Source of the DNA: Luscinia megarhynchos
Lineage: Eukaryota; Chordata; Aves; Passeriformes; Turdidae
Assembly: GCA_034336665.1 (NCBI GenBank)
Contig: CM067564.1
Coordinates: 46,423,451 to 46,487,450 of the forward strand
Direction: 5' to 3'
DNA length: 64,000 bases
This document shows, in pieces, positions 1-12,559 of this stretch (within the stretch, counting starts at the first letter, position 1; the number at the start of each line of letters is the position of its first letter). Made by a program: the position numbers and the translations under genes. The notes beneath the pieces were generated by a model. It ran no database searches. It was given only the letters and a program-made list of their open reading frames with translations, and was not told the origin of the DNA.

Positions 1-442
1 AAGAAAAGTTTATGAGGGATTTTTTTTTTTCCAGGAGCTGTGATAATAGGATGCCTCCCTATTGGGAAATATCCAGAAATTTGAAAATCAGAGGATTGTG
101 AAATAGAAAGAGGCCATCTGATCACCTGCAGAGCAGTAGTCCTACACTTTCTCTGGCCTTGTTTGAATGAGACAAAACAATGGGGTGAGAAACACTCCCT
201 GTTTTAAGTTAAAGATTTTAACGTAATTTATATTGATCTGCTTCCAACATTAAAATATGTGGTGGATTTCTTGCCAGGCTGGTGCCCACCTTCTATTTCC
301 AGGCATTAAATCTTGTGATCTATGTCTCTGCTGCATTGAGTGGAACTCTTGTGTATTACACCTGTAATACTTTAACTGAGGAAACATGCTGAGGTTCTTG
401 GGCTGCTGCTGAGGTTTTTAACAGAGACATCCTATGAGGAGA
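1..442. other. single-copy AT-rich DNA, nothing recognised
   Basis: I see no coding signature, repeat family or RNA gene here. There is a T run near 20-30. The stretch ends where the first CR1 fragment becomes recognisable. Confidence 0.5.
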
Positions 443-548
443 GATGGACACTCTTTAGTACACACAGGTGGTATGTGGTGGTATTCATTCAAAGGTTGGA
501 CTTGATGATCTTGGAGGTCTTTTCCAACCTTAGCAATCCTATGATTTT
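443..548 (+). mobile_element. CR1: CR1 LINE, 3'-terminal fragment
   Basis: The run GGTTGGACTTGATGATCTT, followed by GGAGGTCTTTTCCAACCTTA and a degraded ATCCTATGATT tail, is the hallmark 3' end of an avian CR1. The preceding 50 bases match the less conserved 'gatggcact...ggtttagtgg' part only loosely, so the left edge is approximate. The copy is heavily 5'-truncated and holds no reverse-transcriptase sequence. Confidence 0.88.
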
Positions 549-600
549 ATTTCTCTCCACAACCACAGATGGCAGCCTGTGAAAATCAGTGTAATTCCAG

Positions 601-602
<2 letters not shown>

Positions 603-651
<49 letters not shown>
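603..651. repeat. (TA)n microsatellite, about 24 units
   Basis: An uninterrupted alternating AT run of about 49 bases. It is self-complementary, so it can extrude a cruciform or slip, and it is very likely polymorphic. The peptide with repeated IYIY read through it on the minus strand is an artefact of the repeat. Confidence 0.98.
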
Positions 652-654
<3 letters not shown>

Positions 655-1186
655 AGCTAAATGTTTGCTTTATGTATATTTGAATGAGAGGCCCTTTCCC
701 CCTACAGATTTCTTCACTTGCTTCAACTTTGGTAAGTCCCTGCAGAGCACAGCCAAAGATGATACTTTTTAAATGAGCAGCAATAAAAATTCCCCATAGC
801 AAGTTTAAATCCTGATAATGGTGCACTTTTATTGCATTGTACTGAACTTTTACCAATCAGTCCAATTACGGGCTAATTCATTCTCATCACTTTGGAAAGC
901 GTGGTTTTTTTTTTTTCCAAAGCCATATCTGATTTTTTGGCATGTGAAATGCTTACAAAGGGAAGTTAATAAAAGAGCAGTTCATCTGCATATACAAAGG
1001 AAGATCATAATATAAAAAATTGCCACATTAGAGAAGTCTAGACCTTGACTATCTGTCATATATTTTTATAGCGTCTTATCACCGCACTATCTGAGTAAGT
1101 AGTGAAATGGTTAAGATAAATGAGACTTAATTAGTGGAACTGATACCTGTCTACTGAGAGCCTTCAATTTGCATCTGGGAGCTGTG
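652..1186. other. single-copy AT-rich DNA
   Basis: No gene or repeat family recognised. There is a T run at about 905-917. Two short frames overlap here without any recognisable motif. Confidence 0.45.
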
Positions 1187-1262
1187 ATTTTCAGTCCTGC
1201 TTCCCTTTGAAATCAATGGAAGTTTTCCCTGCAGTGAAAACAAATGCTCGAGGTTTCACCCA
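1187..1262. repeat. possible ancient amniote repeat relic
   Basis: The pattern CCTTTGAAATCAATGGAAG, then TTTCCCTGCAGTG, ending AGGTTTCACCC, resembles the 'attgaagtcaatgg ... ggatttcaccc' signature of old interspersed repeats that I know from turtle and crocodile genomes. The match is short and diverged. It could be chance. Confidence 0.3.
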
Positions 1263-2454
1263 CAGCCAACTGAAACTTTTGCTGTCTACTCATCCCTTTG
1301 AATCATGAGCTAAAACGTGGGGAAACAAGCAAATACCAGAGCTCTGAGATGGAGTGAGATGCAGAAGAGCACAGAGTTGACTTCCAACACGTCAGGCTGC
1401 AGAGCTCAGAGCATGCAGAGACAAATAAGTTGTGTCAGGAAGAGGGTTGGTGCAGACTATTTTCACTCTGGCATGAAACTGATCAAAATTTGGCTTGTTT
1501 CTTTTTTTGGTTTTTTCCCCCGTTTTTTGTTTTTTTTTTTCTTTAGCTTTGCCCGTGGAGCAAAGTATTTACATTTGAGCTCAGGGATTAGATGGCGAGT
1601 TGCCATTGGTGTCAACTGTTTCAGTAGGAATGGGCTGTAGCACAACTTCCCCGCCAGACGCTCCCTGTGCAGAACAAACGATTTACCACAGAGCTCAGAG
1701 ATGGGGTATTTACATTCATTTAAGTTTGGTATAAACATTTACAGAACATTAGGACAAATACCAGCATTCTCAGCTAAATGTCTGACCACAATTATTTCTG
1801 ATGAATAAATGGCCTGTAGAATGACTCTCAAATGAGAGGCTTTTTTTTTTTTCTTTCTGTTTTCCTCTCAAGCCAAAGGACTTTGAAAAAAACAGTGCAG
1901 TATGCAGCTAAACACACTGTGCAAAGGTTCACGTAGAGTTAAGGAAAACCATAGATGTTTGTGAGATTAGAGAGTGAATATCTAGATTAAACCAGTTTAT
2001 GTTGTCCTTCATCTGCTGTTCTGTTTTTTTCCTTCAAAATCTCACCTTCAAATCTGCCCCTGACAGATATGCCTGGTTCAGTAAAGATGCTTTGTGCTGA
2101 CCAAGTACTTTTTAAACCAAATATCATGAGCTGGCCACTGCAAAGGTACTTTTCCCACTGGAAACGGTGGCATGAGGGTTGTTGATTACAGCACAAGAGA
2201 ATATTTACCAAATATCTCTCAAAGGCACCTGGCTGTGAGAATAAGGAAGCCAGCTCAAAGGTACCTAGAACTACCTAAGAGTAAAGTGCACATTTTCTGT
2301 GTTAACACAACAGGCTAATGTATTCTCCAACACTCTTTTAATTATTATTTTTGTTTTAGTCATAAGTGTACCACAGAGAAACATTGCAGATGCAAAGATT
2401 TCTGTTCAGTGCTCTTTGTGGAGCTCTTCTGCTTGTGACCAATTCATCCTCATA
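1263..2454. other. AT-rich DNA with T-rich tracts; nothing recognised
   Basis: T-rich low-complexity tracts lie at about 1500-1545 and 1840-1860. The part at 1545-1740 is less AT-rich and retains several CpGs (near 1553, 1595 and 1650-1660), so it could hold a conserved element. There is no motif strong enough to annotate. The frames here run through T-rich DNA and show no family signature. Confidence 0.4.
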
Positions 2455-2615
2455 AGATCATAGAATCACTAAGGTTGGAGAAGACCTTTAAGATCAAGTC
2501 CAACCATTGACACAGCACTGCCAGGGCCACCACTGAGCCATGTCCCCAAGTCTCACATCTACACATTTTCTGAACATTTGCAGGGTCAGTGATCCAACCA
2601 CTTCCCTGGGCAGCA
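2455..2615 (-). mobile_element. CR1: CR1 LINE, 3' fragment
   Basis: On the minus strand this reads as the CR1 3' end. The plus strand begins ATCATAGAATCACTAAGGTT, continues AAGTCCAACCATTGACACAG, CCATGTCCCCAAG and ACATCTACACATTTT, and stops after CTTCCCTGGGCAGC. About 160 bases survive. The upstream part of the element is missing because of 5' truncation. Confidence 0.95.
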
Positions 2616-5481
2616 GGTTTAAGAAAACAATCAAAGTCTAATAATAGTTTAAAAAAAATAATTTTTTTTCCTATATTTTTCATAGACAGAGCTGTCTGGT
2701 AACTGCAGGACTGACTTAACACATCAGAACATTTCTGTTTTCTGCCCCCCACAGAGCAGGGAAATTAATCTGATTTTCAGGCACCTTGGCTGATCATGTA
2801 ATTATGAGTCGATTGACTATCCTGAGACTTTCTCAGTTTGGAGGGTGATTGTGTCTGATTAGGGATATTTTATGATGCTAATTTAAAGTTTCTAATGAAA
2901 ATAGCTTATTAATCTCTCAGCGTTTCTGACTGAAACTGGATTCTCTTTTTCTGCAGCCTCTGTTGAGCCTGTTCATCAAAATGCATTTGGTCCCTGTGAA
3001 AATAACATGTACAAGACAGATAACTAAAATTTGACCATTAAAACACAATTCATTGCTCCTTTCCCCAAACACCCTAATTGGACAGTGTTAACTGTTGATC
3101 TGGTTCAGATCTTGGATCCCATGGAGGGCAGATCTTCTTTTTCAGTATTGACAGAAGTCTGTGAGACTCCTACTGACATTTGGAAGCATCAGCTTGGGAG
3201 AGCATTGGGGATTTCATAGTAGAAGACACTTCCAGGCAGAAGGAAATCCCATTCTATGAAGTTTAAAGCCATAAACAGAGACCCAGATGTACAGCAATTT
3301 TTTTTTCTGGATTTGTTTATCAAACAGTACTCTGGCTGATTAACCTTAGCTTTGAATTCCTGATTTCTTCTCTAACTTGATTTTGAACAAGGACATATGA
3401 TTTTATTAAAAGAGAACAAAAATGTCATTAACATCCTCTTAAATTATTGAGGTCTAGCTACTTTGGAGGATTTAAAAGCATAAACCAAACAAAAATGAGC
3501 TCTAAGCATTTAGGAGAGGCTCAGATGAAAATTGAGACCACTGTGCTGTGATTAGCCTCACTGTGCAATGAATATAAACTGAGTTTAAAAGCTTGAATTG
3601 TTCACAGAGGCAGTATTTTACACCCCTCATCCAAAGGTGCAAAGGACTGCATGACAGCCAGAATGGGGATGAATCCTGACTCAAAAGTTGCACACACATT
3701 CAGTGAGGGTGGGGGAGGGAATTTTAATGAGCTCAGGATTTCTGTCAGCAGTAGCTTTAATCATCAGGTCTCCCCAAAAATGAAGAATATTCATGCATAC
3801 AATAATTAATACTGAACAGGAGATTTCTATCAATCTGACAGATAGGAGATGAAATTAACTGTGCTTTCATGTACAATTTTAAGTAGGTCAGATAAGAGCA
3901 TCTATTGTAACCAACTTTTATTTTATAGATATACTCTGACACATACAGACCCACACGTACACATTTAAGAATGTCTATAAAAATCTCACACACAGCAGAA
4001 TCCCCTTCACCTGATGTTTGCAGGCTGCCCAGTTCTTTCCCTGGAACTCACCATTTTTCCTCTCACTGGTTCATGGGCTCTAAGGTGATGGTTGTGATAC
4101 AACCAAATCTTATGCAAACAAGAAGCTCAGAATAGCATGCAGTAATTCTTACACTGCATCCTGTCAGCTATGGATGGACTGGAGCATACTGAAAATATTT
4201 AAATAAAACAACCTCTTATGCTGCACTGATTTTTCTCTAATTTTTTTCTTTTGCCTCCCTCCTTTTGAAGAGTTAGGCTGGATCAAAATTAGATATCTAA
4301 AAGTGTTTCCACTATTAATAATATTTCCCCACTAGGTAGTGAAAGCAATAATCAAAACAAGATTTAAGGAAAGAAAAGTATCAGAATATGACATTATTGT
4401 GATGGGGTTCCAGTGAACTTAGTTCTCTGAAGGTGTTCATTAGTTTTTCATAGCACTTGAATTTCTTGTCTCTATTTCTTTGTCTCTATCCCTCAGTCTG
4501 ATCTGCATGCACATTCTTGACCCCACCTAAATGACAAAGAAATCTGAAGTTGTTTTTTAAAATACGTAGGCACCTTTGCAGTGATGCTGTTTTACCTTTT
4601 TTCTAAACTGAAAAACTAAACCTTTTAGCAGTTATTTAAGACCTCATAAGTTGGTTGTGCTAGCATATAACTGCTTGAATAAAATAATTTATTTGTGTGT
4701 GAACTACCTAGGGAAAAAAATAAAGCATTAAGCCAAACTCTGAAATATTTTTTGCTAAAAGTTTAGGTCCAATGCCGTGCTCTACTCTTCCTTCTTTTGT
4801 TTTCATATTTGTTGAAAAAGAAGAAAGAAGAGAAACTGGAGGACAAAATTAAAAAAAAACCTCGATAGACACATATTGGGAAGAATCATTAGAAAATGAA
4901 TTTAGTTGTTTAAAAAAAAGTTGATAGTATTTTTTTATGGGAAAATATATACATTTTGTTCAGCAACACTGAAGTAACCTACTAGGTAAATGCCTGAAGT
5001 TACACAAATGCTACAGCAATGTGCCAGGCTAATCAACACAGCATGCTTAGATAATCATGCACATCATGTCCTTAATTTCTCACTGAACTGGGGACTGGTC
5101 CAAAGGCTCTTCAGCTCCGTGGCTGTGTGGGATTTTAGTTAGCTAAGTGACTTTCAAGTCTTGCTCCCAACTCACCATAGAAAGATAAAACAACATCAGA
5201 AATATTTCATCCCATCAGCAACCCAAGTGTCCTCCTGATCCCACAGCTCCTGTGGGTCAGCTTCAAGGAGAAGAGTTCTGCAATGCTCTTACATTTGATA
5301 TTCTACACCCAGGGGCCAGGACAATTTTGAGGGTGATTCTCCTCTGGTTAGAGAGCTCACAGATGGTCCTGGGAGCTTGCAGGGGCAAAAAGGTGTCACC
5401 AGCATGCAGGAGATGTGGAAATTAGGTGGACTTGTGCTATATATTTAGTTTGACTGTTGCCCCTAAAGAGGCAGCTTCTGT
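2616..5481. other. AT-rich single-copy DNA; one candidate conserved block at 2765-3010
   Basis: Mostly featureless AT-rich sequence with short A or T runs (for example 2650-2670, 4850-4858 and 4910-4920). The block 2765-3010 stands out by texture. It has clustered TAAT and ATTA cores (around 2800, 2880, 2895 and 2908), no repeat match, and a good polypyrimidine-AG acceptor-like string at 2942-2957 with no matching donor nearby. I treat it as a possible conserved non-coding element, not an exon. Confidence 0.35.
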
Positions 5482-5616
5482 CTCTGGAAGTGTTCAAGGC
5501 CAGGTTGGATGGGGCTTGGGGCAAGCAGGTCTAGTGGAAGGTGTCCCTGCCCATGGCAGGGGTTGGAACCAGGAGATCTTTAAGGTCCCTTTCAACTCAA
5601 GCCACTCCATGACAGC
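5482..5616 (+). mobile_element. CR1: CR1 LINE, 3' fragment (Y/F-like)
   Basis: Starts at TCTGGAAGTGTTCAAGGCCA and runs through GGTTGGATGGGGCTTGGGGC, GGTCTAGTGGAAGGTGTCCC and CATGGCAGGGGTTGGAACC, to AGGTCCCTTTCAACTCAAGCC with a ruined octamer tail. The 'tggaaggtgtccctgcccatggcag' wording marks the Y/F-type subfamily rather than the J type seen at 18301-18547. Confidence 0.95.
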
Positions 5617-8311
5617 AGGAGAATGAAGACCCAAATTGTGAGCTTGGCAGAGGAGCTGCACTACCCAACCTTCAGCCAAAGCTGTGATGGGGGTGACTTG
5701 GAGGCCAAGCACTGGGAGGGTTGGGAGTGTAAATGAATTACCTGCTGTAATTCCCCTTGCGTGGGAACCAAGCATGTCACAAAGGCAGGGGGGAAGAGAA
5801 CCAGGACAAACGGGCTGCTTCTAATTTTTTTTCTTCTTCTTGTTAAGAAACTTTATTTTTTTAAAAAGTCCCCTTTGGTGGCTGCAACCTTATCACAGTA
5901 GGATCAACAGCTGAAACCAAATGAGAAAGAAGGTGAAATTGTCTAGACTGAATGAAGCACATGCAGCATGGTGAAGAGTAAATTGGAAGTTTAGCATTCT
6001 TTCATTTTTAATAACCTGAAGTGTTATCGATAATGTCAGTAATTAATTTTTTTAAGATGTTCATTTTAGATCAATAGTATCCTCATTAAATGGGCAAGGT
6101 CATGTATCATATTTAAAACAGTAAAATTAAAGCTCTGTGGTGAAATCATACCAAGTGACATTAGTGAGGATGCAATTCTAACATCTCATTTTTAATTTTT
6201 AATTTATTTTTGTTAGTGTTTATTTCTTTTCTTCTTCTTTCCTGTAGTTGTGCATTTGCAGTGTGGAAAAGGCTAAGAACAAATATTGCTAAAACTGTTT
6301 CACTTCTAATTCTATGAGAAGTTATTTTCTGTAGGGGTGCTAAAAATACTGCTCTCAGAATACCATGAGCTGAGTGCTGCAAACTCTGATTTAAGGACTT
6401 CTGTGCTCTTGGGTCATATTTACCAGTTTCATGTGGGCATTTTGGGTTTTTTGTACAAAATACTTCTTCTTGAGATGCAGGCTTTAACTCAATTGACAGA
6501 AAAATAATAAATCCAAGAGTACATACAAATGGGCTTTGTTATAAACATCAGGGCAAATTCTCAGGTCTCTCCACCTAAGATAAAGCAGCTCTGCTCATGG
6601 CAGAGCCAGTGCTTGATGGATCAGCCCCTTAAGTGGAAGCTTAAACAAAGCTGCATGTCCTAGTGGGAGAACTGCAGGTAAACTGCTGCTTCTGAAACCT
6701 GAGCATGAAACCACAACCTCTGCAGCCTGCTTGGTTTACAGCCCAGGCTCAGGCCCATATATTACCTGTATTTTCATGTATTTGCACCCCTGGACTTCAT
6801 GACTGAAGTGTTCAATGGAGCAACTTCCATTTTGCTGTGGAGCTGCTGGAAATCCAGGGCTGCAGGATGATTGCTGGTGCTGGAGTGAGCTCACATTCAG
6901 CCCACACCTCGCTGCTCTTTCATTCTTTTTCTTTTAACTCCTTGCTCTTTTCTTCCTGCTTCCTTCCTTACCAAAACACCCAGTGAATAACCCTGGAATC
7001 ATCAAAACATCATAAAGACTTGAAATGCCTCTGTAAGCACCCTCAGCATTACGAGTCAAAAATACCCAAGATGACCTAAGACATATTTCTTTCTGGTTTT
7101 GTCTAGAAGGCTGAGTTTTACAAGGGATCCACCCTTCATAGTTCCTTTGTTGTTGTTTATTATGATCATAGAAGAGAGCAAAGAGTGCTGTATACAACAC
7201 ACAAGAATGCCTTAAAAGAAACTTCGAATGAGCTGAGCTGTAGCTCCTCATTTGAAGGGAGGGGAAGAAGTAAAGAAAAATTAAAATTTAAATTTGTTTT
7301 CGTGATACTTATGTGGGAGAAAAAGTGCCCTGTTCTTACAGGATAGCTCTACCTGATGTTTTGAACATGGTATGCCTGGGAGACAGTGTGGAGCTATCTA
7401 TTTGCTTATATATTAAGAATGTTTTTTTCTATATAGGAAACCTGAAGATGTTATACATTTTTTGTGACTTTAATGTTTTTGATATCTAAAGTTCATGAAA
7501 AAGCCATGTAATTGGTACAGAACTTTTTTTTTTACTTGCATCAGACCCCCTAATCTTTGAACATTAGAATAATTTTGCATCTAGCCTGGGGTAAATTAGT
7601 TTCTTCAGGGTTTTTTTTTCAACTTCCCAGCATTATTTATTTTCAATTTGAAATTCTTTTAATATCAAAGTGGGTGTAATTAATTCTGTTTCTGATGATC
7701 TGAAAATTAAAATGAAAAATTACAAATAATATATCAAAGAACTTTCATAAAATATACCTGACCAAAATAGTTCAGGTTTACTGAACCTACATATCAATTT
7801 TTGTTGGGATTTTTTCCCCATGTATATAAAAGCCATGCTTTAGTGCCATCTAGTGCACCAAGAAATCACAAAAGAAACTTCCCTCAATGTTTATGCTCTT
7901 GCCTTGCAATAAACACTTTAAAACTCTAGATTAGAGCCATGGCTATCATATTAAGTAAACAGCAAAATGACTCTTAATTACCTATTTGGAGCCTGGCTAT
8001 GTACAGTCAATGTGAGTGCAGAGCAAGAGTTTCAGGTCTTCTCTCACCAACCATCACTGAAACTGAAAAAGACTCAGTAGTTCAGATTTAATCTCTTTTC
8101 CTCTGGAAAATTAGAAGTGTCTCAGAAGATTTCTAGCTTTCAGCTAAATATTGTGAGTTTGAAACCTAGTTGGGGAATACACAAAATATAGAGCCTGGGT
8201 TTTGCCTTTTCCCATAACTGAACATTAATTCTCCTGATTGCAGGGGAAAAAAAAAGAAAGCAAAAATACCAAAAGCCTGCTGGTGCACAGAACGGCTGGA
8301 AAGAATGAAAA
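5617..8311. other. single-copy AT-rich DNA, nothing recognised
   Basis: No CR1, MIR-like or gene signature. The part at 6550-6910 is less AT-rich. T runs occur at about 5826-5833, 7523-7532 and 7611-7619. Small frames on both strands, including one of 105 codons at 6934-7251, show no motif I recognise. Confidence 0.45.
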
Positions 8312-8392
8312 AATCATAGAATCATAGAAGGTGTTGGAAAAGGACATTAAAGATCTAATTCCAATAGCCCTGAGATGGAGAGGGACATCCAA
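8312..8392 (-). mobile_element. CR1: CR1 LINE, short 3' fragment (Y/F-like)
   Basis: Plus strand reads ATCATAGAATCATAGAAGGT, then TTGGAAAAGGACATTAAAGA, then CTAATTCCAATAGCCCTGAG, then AGAGGGACATCC. This is the reverse complement of the CR1 3' tail with two octamer units. Only about 80 bases are present. Confidence 0.9.
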
Positions 8393-9220
8393 TCAAATAT
8401 TTAGTGTTTTTCTTCTGTTTTGAGGTTTCATGGGGGGAGGTAAAGTTAGGATTTTTCAGATGCATTTTTCCTTTTGGTTATTCTTCCTTTCAGATTTTGT
8501 CAATGAAAAATAAAAAACTGAGTTTGAAAGCCTGGGAAAAAAAAATCTGAATGGCACATCAGCTCTGGATTGTTCTCCATTATATGAAACTCATGATGGC
8601 CACACAAAGAGGAGACTTTGGGCCCCAGCATCCACCCAGATGGTTTTCTTACCAATGATCTCTGGGTTAAATTTTTATCAGCATCAGCACTCTGGTGGGA
8701 TGTGTGTGATTCCTAAACGGCTAGCAAGGTTTGAGAGGATTTGATCAGATGATATGAGCTTGGATTTTTTTATTGGAGAGGTCAGATGATTTGCTGAAAG
8801 CATCCAGATCCTTGGAGATGGAGACACTGATTACAGGCACGGATTTTACAGCAGGAACACTCATGTTTGACAGTTCCAGTGCTTACAAACAGGTAGGAGA
8901 TTTCTTGCCCCAAATCAGGGACAAGTTGTTTCTGTGCAGGTTTTATTATCAATAGGAGTGATAGCTTTGATCAGAAGGTGAGACTCATTCTGACCATCCT
9001 GCAAAACCGATAATCTGTGCTGATTCCCCATGTGTGCCCCTGACATTTTGTGTAAAAGCCAGATATTTGCAGCTTGGTACCTGAGTTCATGGCCTGGGGG
9101 GACAGTGACAGCTGAGGGTCAGGAGAGAGGCACATGAAAATGTTAAAATTTTCCCTCAAGGAAACCAGCTGCAACTAGGGGCAATTTCAGCTTCATTTTA
9201 GGCCATGAAAACATTTCAAA
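8393..9220. other. single-copy DNA, nothing recognised
   Basis: No repeat family or gene signature. A short A run lies near 8537-8546. The open frame at 8773-8955 (60 codons) has no recognisable domain. Confidence 0.45.
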
Positions 9221-9221
9221 T

Positions 9222-9280
9222 ATATTATTATTATTATTATCATCATCATTAATAATAATAATAATAATAATAGTAATAAA
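9222..9280. repeat. compound (ATT)n-(ATC)3-(AAT)n microsatellite, self-complementary
   Basis: A run of ATT units, then three ATC units, then a run of AAT units. AAT is the reverse complement of ATT, so the two halves can pair into a long hairpin with the ATC units in the loop. The poly-Ile and poly-Asn strings in the minus-strand frame are artefacts of this repeat. Confidence 0.95.
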
Positions 9281-11589
9281 TTTTCTCAGACCTTTTTGGT
9301 CACCATCAGGCAATGCTTGGGAGTTGGAGTTCAGCAAAAGCACAAACTCCCTGTGATAATCTGCATTACTGTGGGGGCCTGACTTCTTTGAGCTTCCAGG
9401 TGCAAAGCCATGACAATAATCCCCTTCCAGGTGATGGGCAGCAGTGCCAGGAGTGGATGGGAAGGAGGAGAGGGAGGAAGATGAGGAAGATGCTGCACTG
9501 AGGTGCTGTTCCAGTACATGACATCCTGCCTCCACTTCCCCAGTGGTTCAAGGGACCACAAATAAATTCTTCACGTTGATGGTTACATGACTTTCAGACC
9601 CCAGGAGCTGGATGTAGCTGTCCTGAAATGATAAAATCCTTCCCACTCAACAAACAACATCCAGGGGTGTCAGGAGCTCTGCTTACCAGTCTCTGCCCTG
9701 CTCCTGCCTAGCAAAAAAGAAAAAATAATGGAGATCTTGTTAAGAGAAATGCATTTGTCAGCACTCTGAATTTTAATGTGAACTGGCAGTGGATCTCAGT
9801 GATAAAGAAAAAGTCTAATACGGAAGGTAATTTTGCAGAGACCTTGCTAACATGTGTTATCCACTGGCTTTCTTTTGTTCACTGCTGTGAATTATCAACT
9901 GACTCAAGGCAATAAAGGGAAAAAAGTTGTATTTCTCACTGTGTCACTTTAATAACGTCATCCAAAGCTCACTGCAATAATTTAATTTTGCAGAGAAAGC
10001 ACAGAGTTATTACATTTCTGACCCCCTCCTCCCCCAGCATTTTGCAGACAGGTATTGAGCAGTGATTGACCAAAAGTTGTGATTCGTGGTCAGCCACAGG
10101 GTTCTGCCAAATGTCTAAAACATTCATTTCTCTTGGAACAAAATCATCACATTTCCTAATCCTCCAGTAAGGAAGCTTGATCCAACACATGATCTGAATC
10201 ACCATCACCAAAGAATGCACAAGAAACCCTGCAGAAAATGCAGGATTAAGCAACCCAAGAGAAATATTCCTCTTACCCTCTGTCAGTTATAAGCAGAGAT
10301 AGCAATGTGTATCTATGCAAGGTGTCTCAGTTAAAAATAGGAGGTTTATACAATATTAATAATCATAACGTTATGAGATTGTTATTTCTTTTCTCTTATC
10401 AGCAAATGGGAACCTTTGGTGATAATTTGGGATGCTATTTTACCAGAGACTAATTGCAGCATTGCAGCAAAGGCACTGAGGCTGTGTGTCTACAGTGTTC
10501 ACTTTATGAAACTTTGGATTAAGTTCTTAGATCCAAGCAGAGAGCTACAGAATGCAGTTCCTTTGCTGATTCATTTTAAATGTTCAATAGTTTAGGTTAA
10601 AAATAATTTCTTCCAAAAATCCTGAGCCACTCTCCTGTGTCTTGCTTCAGTTTTGCTGTGCAGTAAGGCATTCCTGGGGTTCCACATGTGAATAGGAGTT
10701 TTCTTGATGAGAATGCATTGTTATCTACCACTACAGCCTCAAAAGTTTTCTCCTTAATGTTCTTAATGCTTCCCACAGTTTACATCAGTCAGCAGAATTT
10801 AGGCCATTAACTCCATCTCCCAGCTCACCAGAAATCCCCAGTGTCCAGCACACCTACTTTAAGTGTTACTTCTGGAAAATGTGGAAAATAACCTTTAGAG
10901 TCATCATTAGGTGTACTGCTGGGAGTGTCTTATAAATATCTTATTTACAGAAGCATTGAACACCTTATGTTCAAAGGAAGATGTGCCAAAAACTGCTAAT
11001 TACACTGTTACTTAATGCCAATCAGGTAATTATACTCAGCCCACTTAAATGCTCTCTGCAATCTGGGGCTGCCTCAGCAGCAGAGGCAGGACTACAGGCA
11101 TCCCAAAATGCTCATCAGTGCCCTTTCCTGAGGGCACTGGGTATTGAACCAGACTTCTGAGCAGGACCCAAACCTCCCAGCCCTTTATTTCCTCTCTTCA
11201 TCCTTTTCTAGATGCTTTTCTCTCTTACCCAGCCAGATACTCAGGAGCTTTTTCCTTAACCTAGAAACATCTGAAATATTTTTTTTTTTACTCTCAGAGA
11301 GTGTTTGCCCTCCTTAGATTACTTTCTGGTCTTGTAGGATGTGTTTGGCCTATTGTTTATCTTCTGGTTCCTGGGACAGGGGTGACCACTGCCCATCTCC
11401 CCAGCAAAGCACTGAGCTGTCCTTGCCAGGGTTCCCTGCCTGAGAAATTCTTTCTGCACTTTGAGCTCTTTTCTTAGCACTGATATGTTGTGTTCAGCAA
11501 CAGGATTTCTGCTCAAATCCTTTTCCATTTCTCAAATCAATTTTTGGTCAGAAAGCCAACCCAGAGGCAAGGTACAACCATAGATATGC
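9281..11589. other. single-copy DNA, nothing firmly recognised
   Basis: The part at 9300-9560 is locally GC-richer, so overlapping frames exist on both strands with no family signature. The part at 10340-10515 is a low-CpG, homeodomain-core-rich string that could be a conserved element, but nothing decisive is visible. A T run lies at 11281-11290. Confidence 0.4.
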
Positions 11590-11660
11590 ATGTATATAAT
11601 ATATATATATATATATATATTAAAATACATGTATATAAAAATATATATATTAAAATAGAT
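11590..11660. repeat. (AT)n compound microsatellite with a 30-base direct duplication
   Basis: An (AT)11 core at about 11599-11620 is followed by a second AT run at about 11641-11650. Both runs are followed by TTAAAATA. The string ATATATATATTAAAATA therefore occurs twice with a 30-base offset, pointing to a small tandem duplication inside the repeat. Confidence 0.9.
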
Positions 11661-12559
11661 ATGTGGACTCTGTATAGATATCACACATATATTTAATATA
11701 GTAGAAATATATAGATATTTGAGACCCAGAAAATCGAAAAAATTCTGCACTGATGTATAGCTGTGGGGCATCTCATCAATACAGGATGTGAGGCTGATAT
11801 GCAGATTCAGTCCCTATCATCTTGCAGGCAGCCAAACCACCAGGTACAGCAGTCCTGAGCGTTGCACAGAACTTGCATTTTAAAAAAAAAAAGTGAAATA
11901 CACTCAGTAATCAGAGGCAAAATTTGTCATCGCTTTAAAGCAGCCAGGAGGCAATCGGAGACAGTTTAACAGATGTTTCCATATTTAAGCCAGAACAAAC
12001 AGAACAGATTAATTTCCCCACTTTCTCCTCAGAAGCAAATGCCAGAAAGTTCTGGGATTGAAATTTCATTGTGTAACACAAGGGAAAAACAACTTTTTGA
12101 TCCCTCCAGCTGCAGAGGTGATGTGAGCAGCAGTGATGAGCCCAAGAACCAGAAGCCAGTCTGTGAGTTCAGGCTGCTGCTTGGGGAGAACAAGGCTGCA
12201 GTGAGGTCTGATCACACAGCTTGGAGCACAAGCAATTCAGAAATATTACACACTGCTGCTATTAAACATAAATACCAAAACAGATTATTTGTGAGGAGAG
12301 CAAGAGCTTTTCAGCACAGCACCAAATTCACTTTCAGGTTGAGTGTGGTGTTGCTTTTTCTTACATTGCAGGTTTTTGGCCAAAAAATGGGATGAAATGT
12401 GCGCTCAAGTTGCTGCCTGTGCCATCCCACTGATTGCAGAGGGGTGTCCCAGGGCACACATCAACGATGGATACAGCCCAGAGGTCACAAGCTACCTCTC
12501 AAATTGCAGGACTCCCACACTTAATTCACTGCTCTAATTATACCATCAGCTGTCATTAC
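11661..12559. other. single-copy DNA; short frames only
   Basis: A 140-codon open frame at 11973-12395 has no domain, signal sequence or codon pattern I recognise. An acceptor-like pyrimidine tract ending in CTCCTCAG lies near 12010-12031, but no good donor follows. I do not call a gene. Confidence 0.4.

Noticed and set aside
11973..12395. 140-codon plus-strand frame
   Set aside because: No domain, no donor site to support an exon, and composition is not different from neighbouring DNA.
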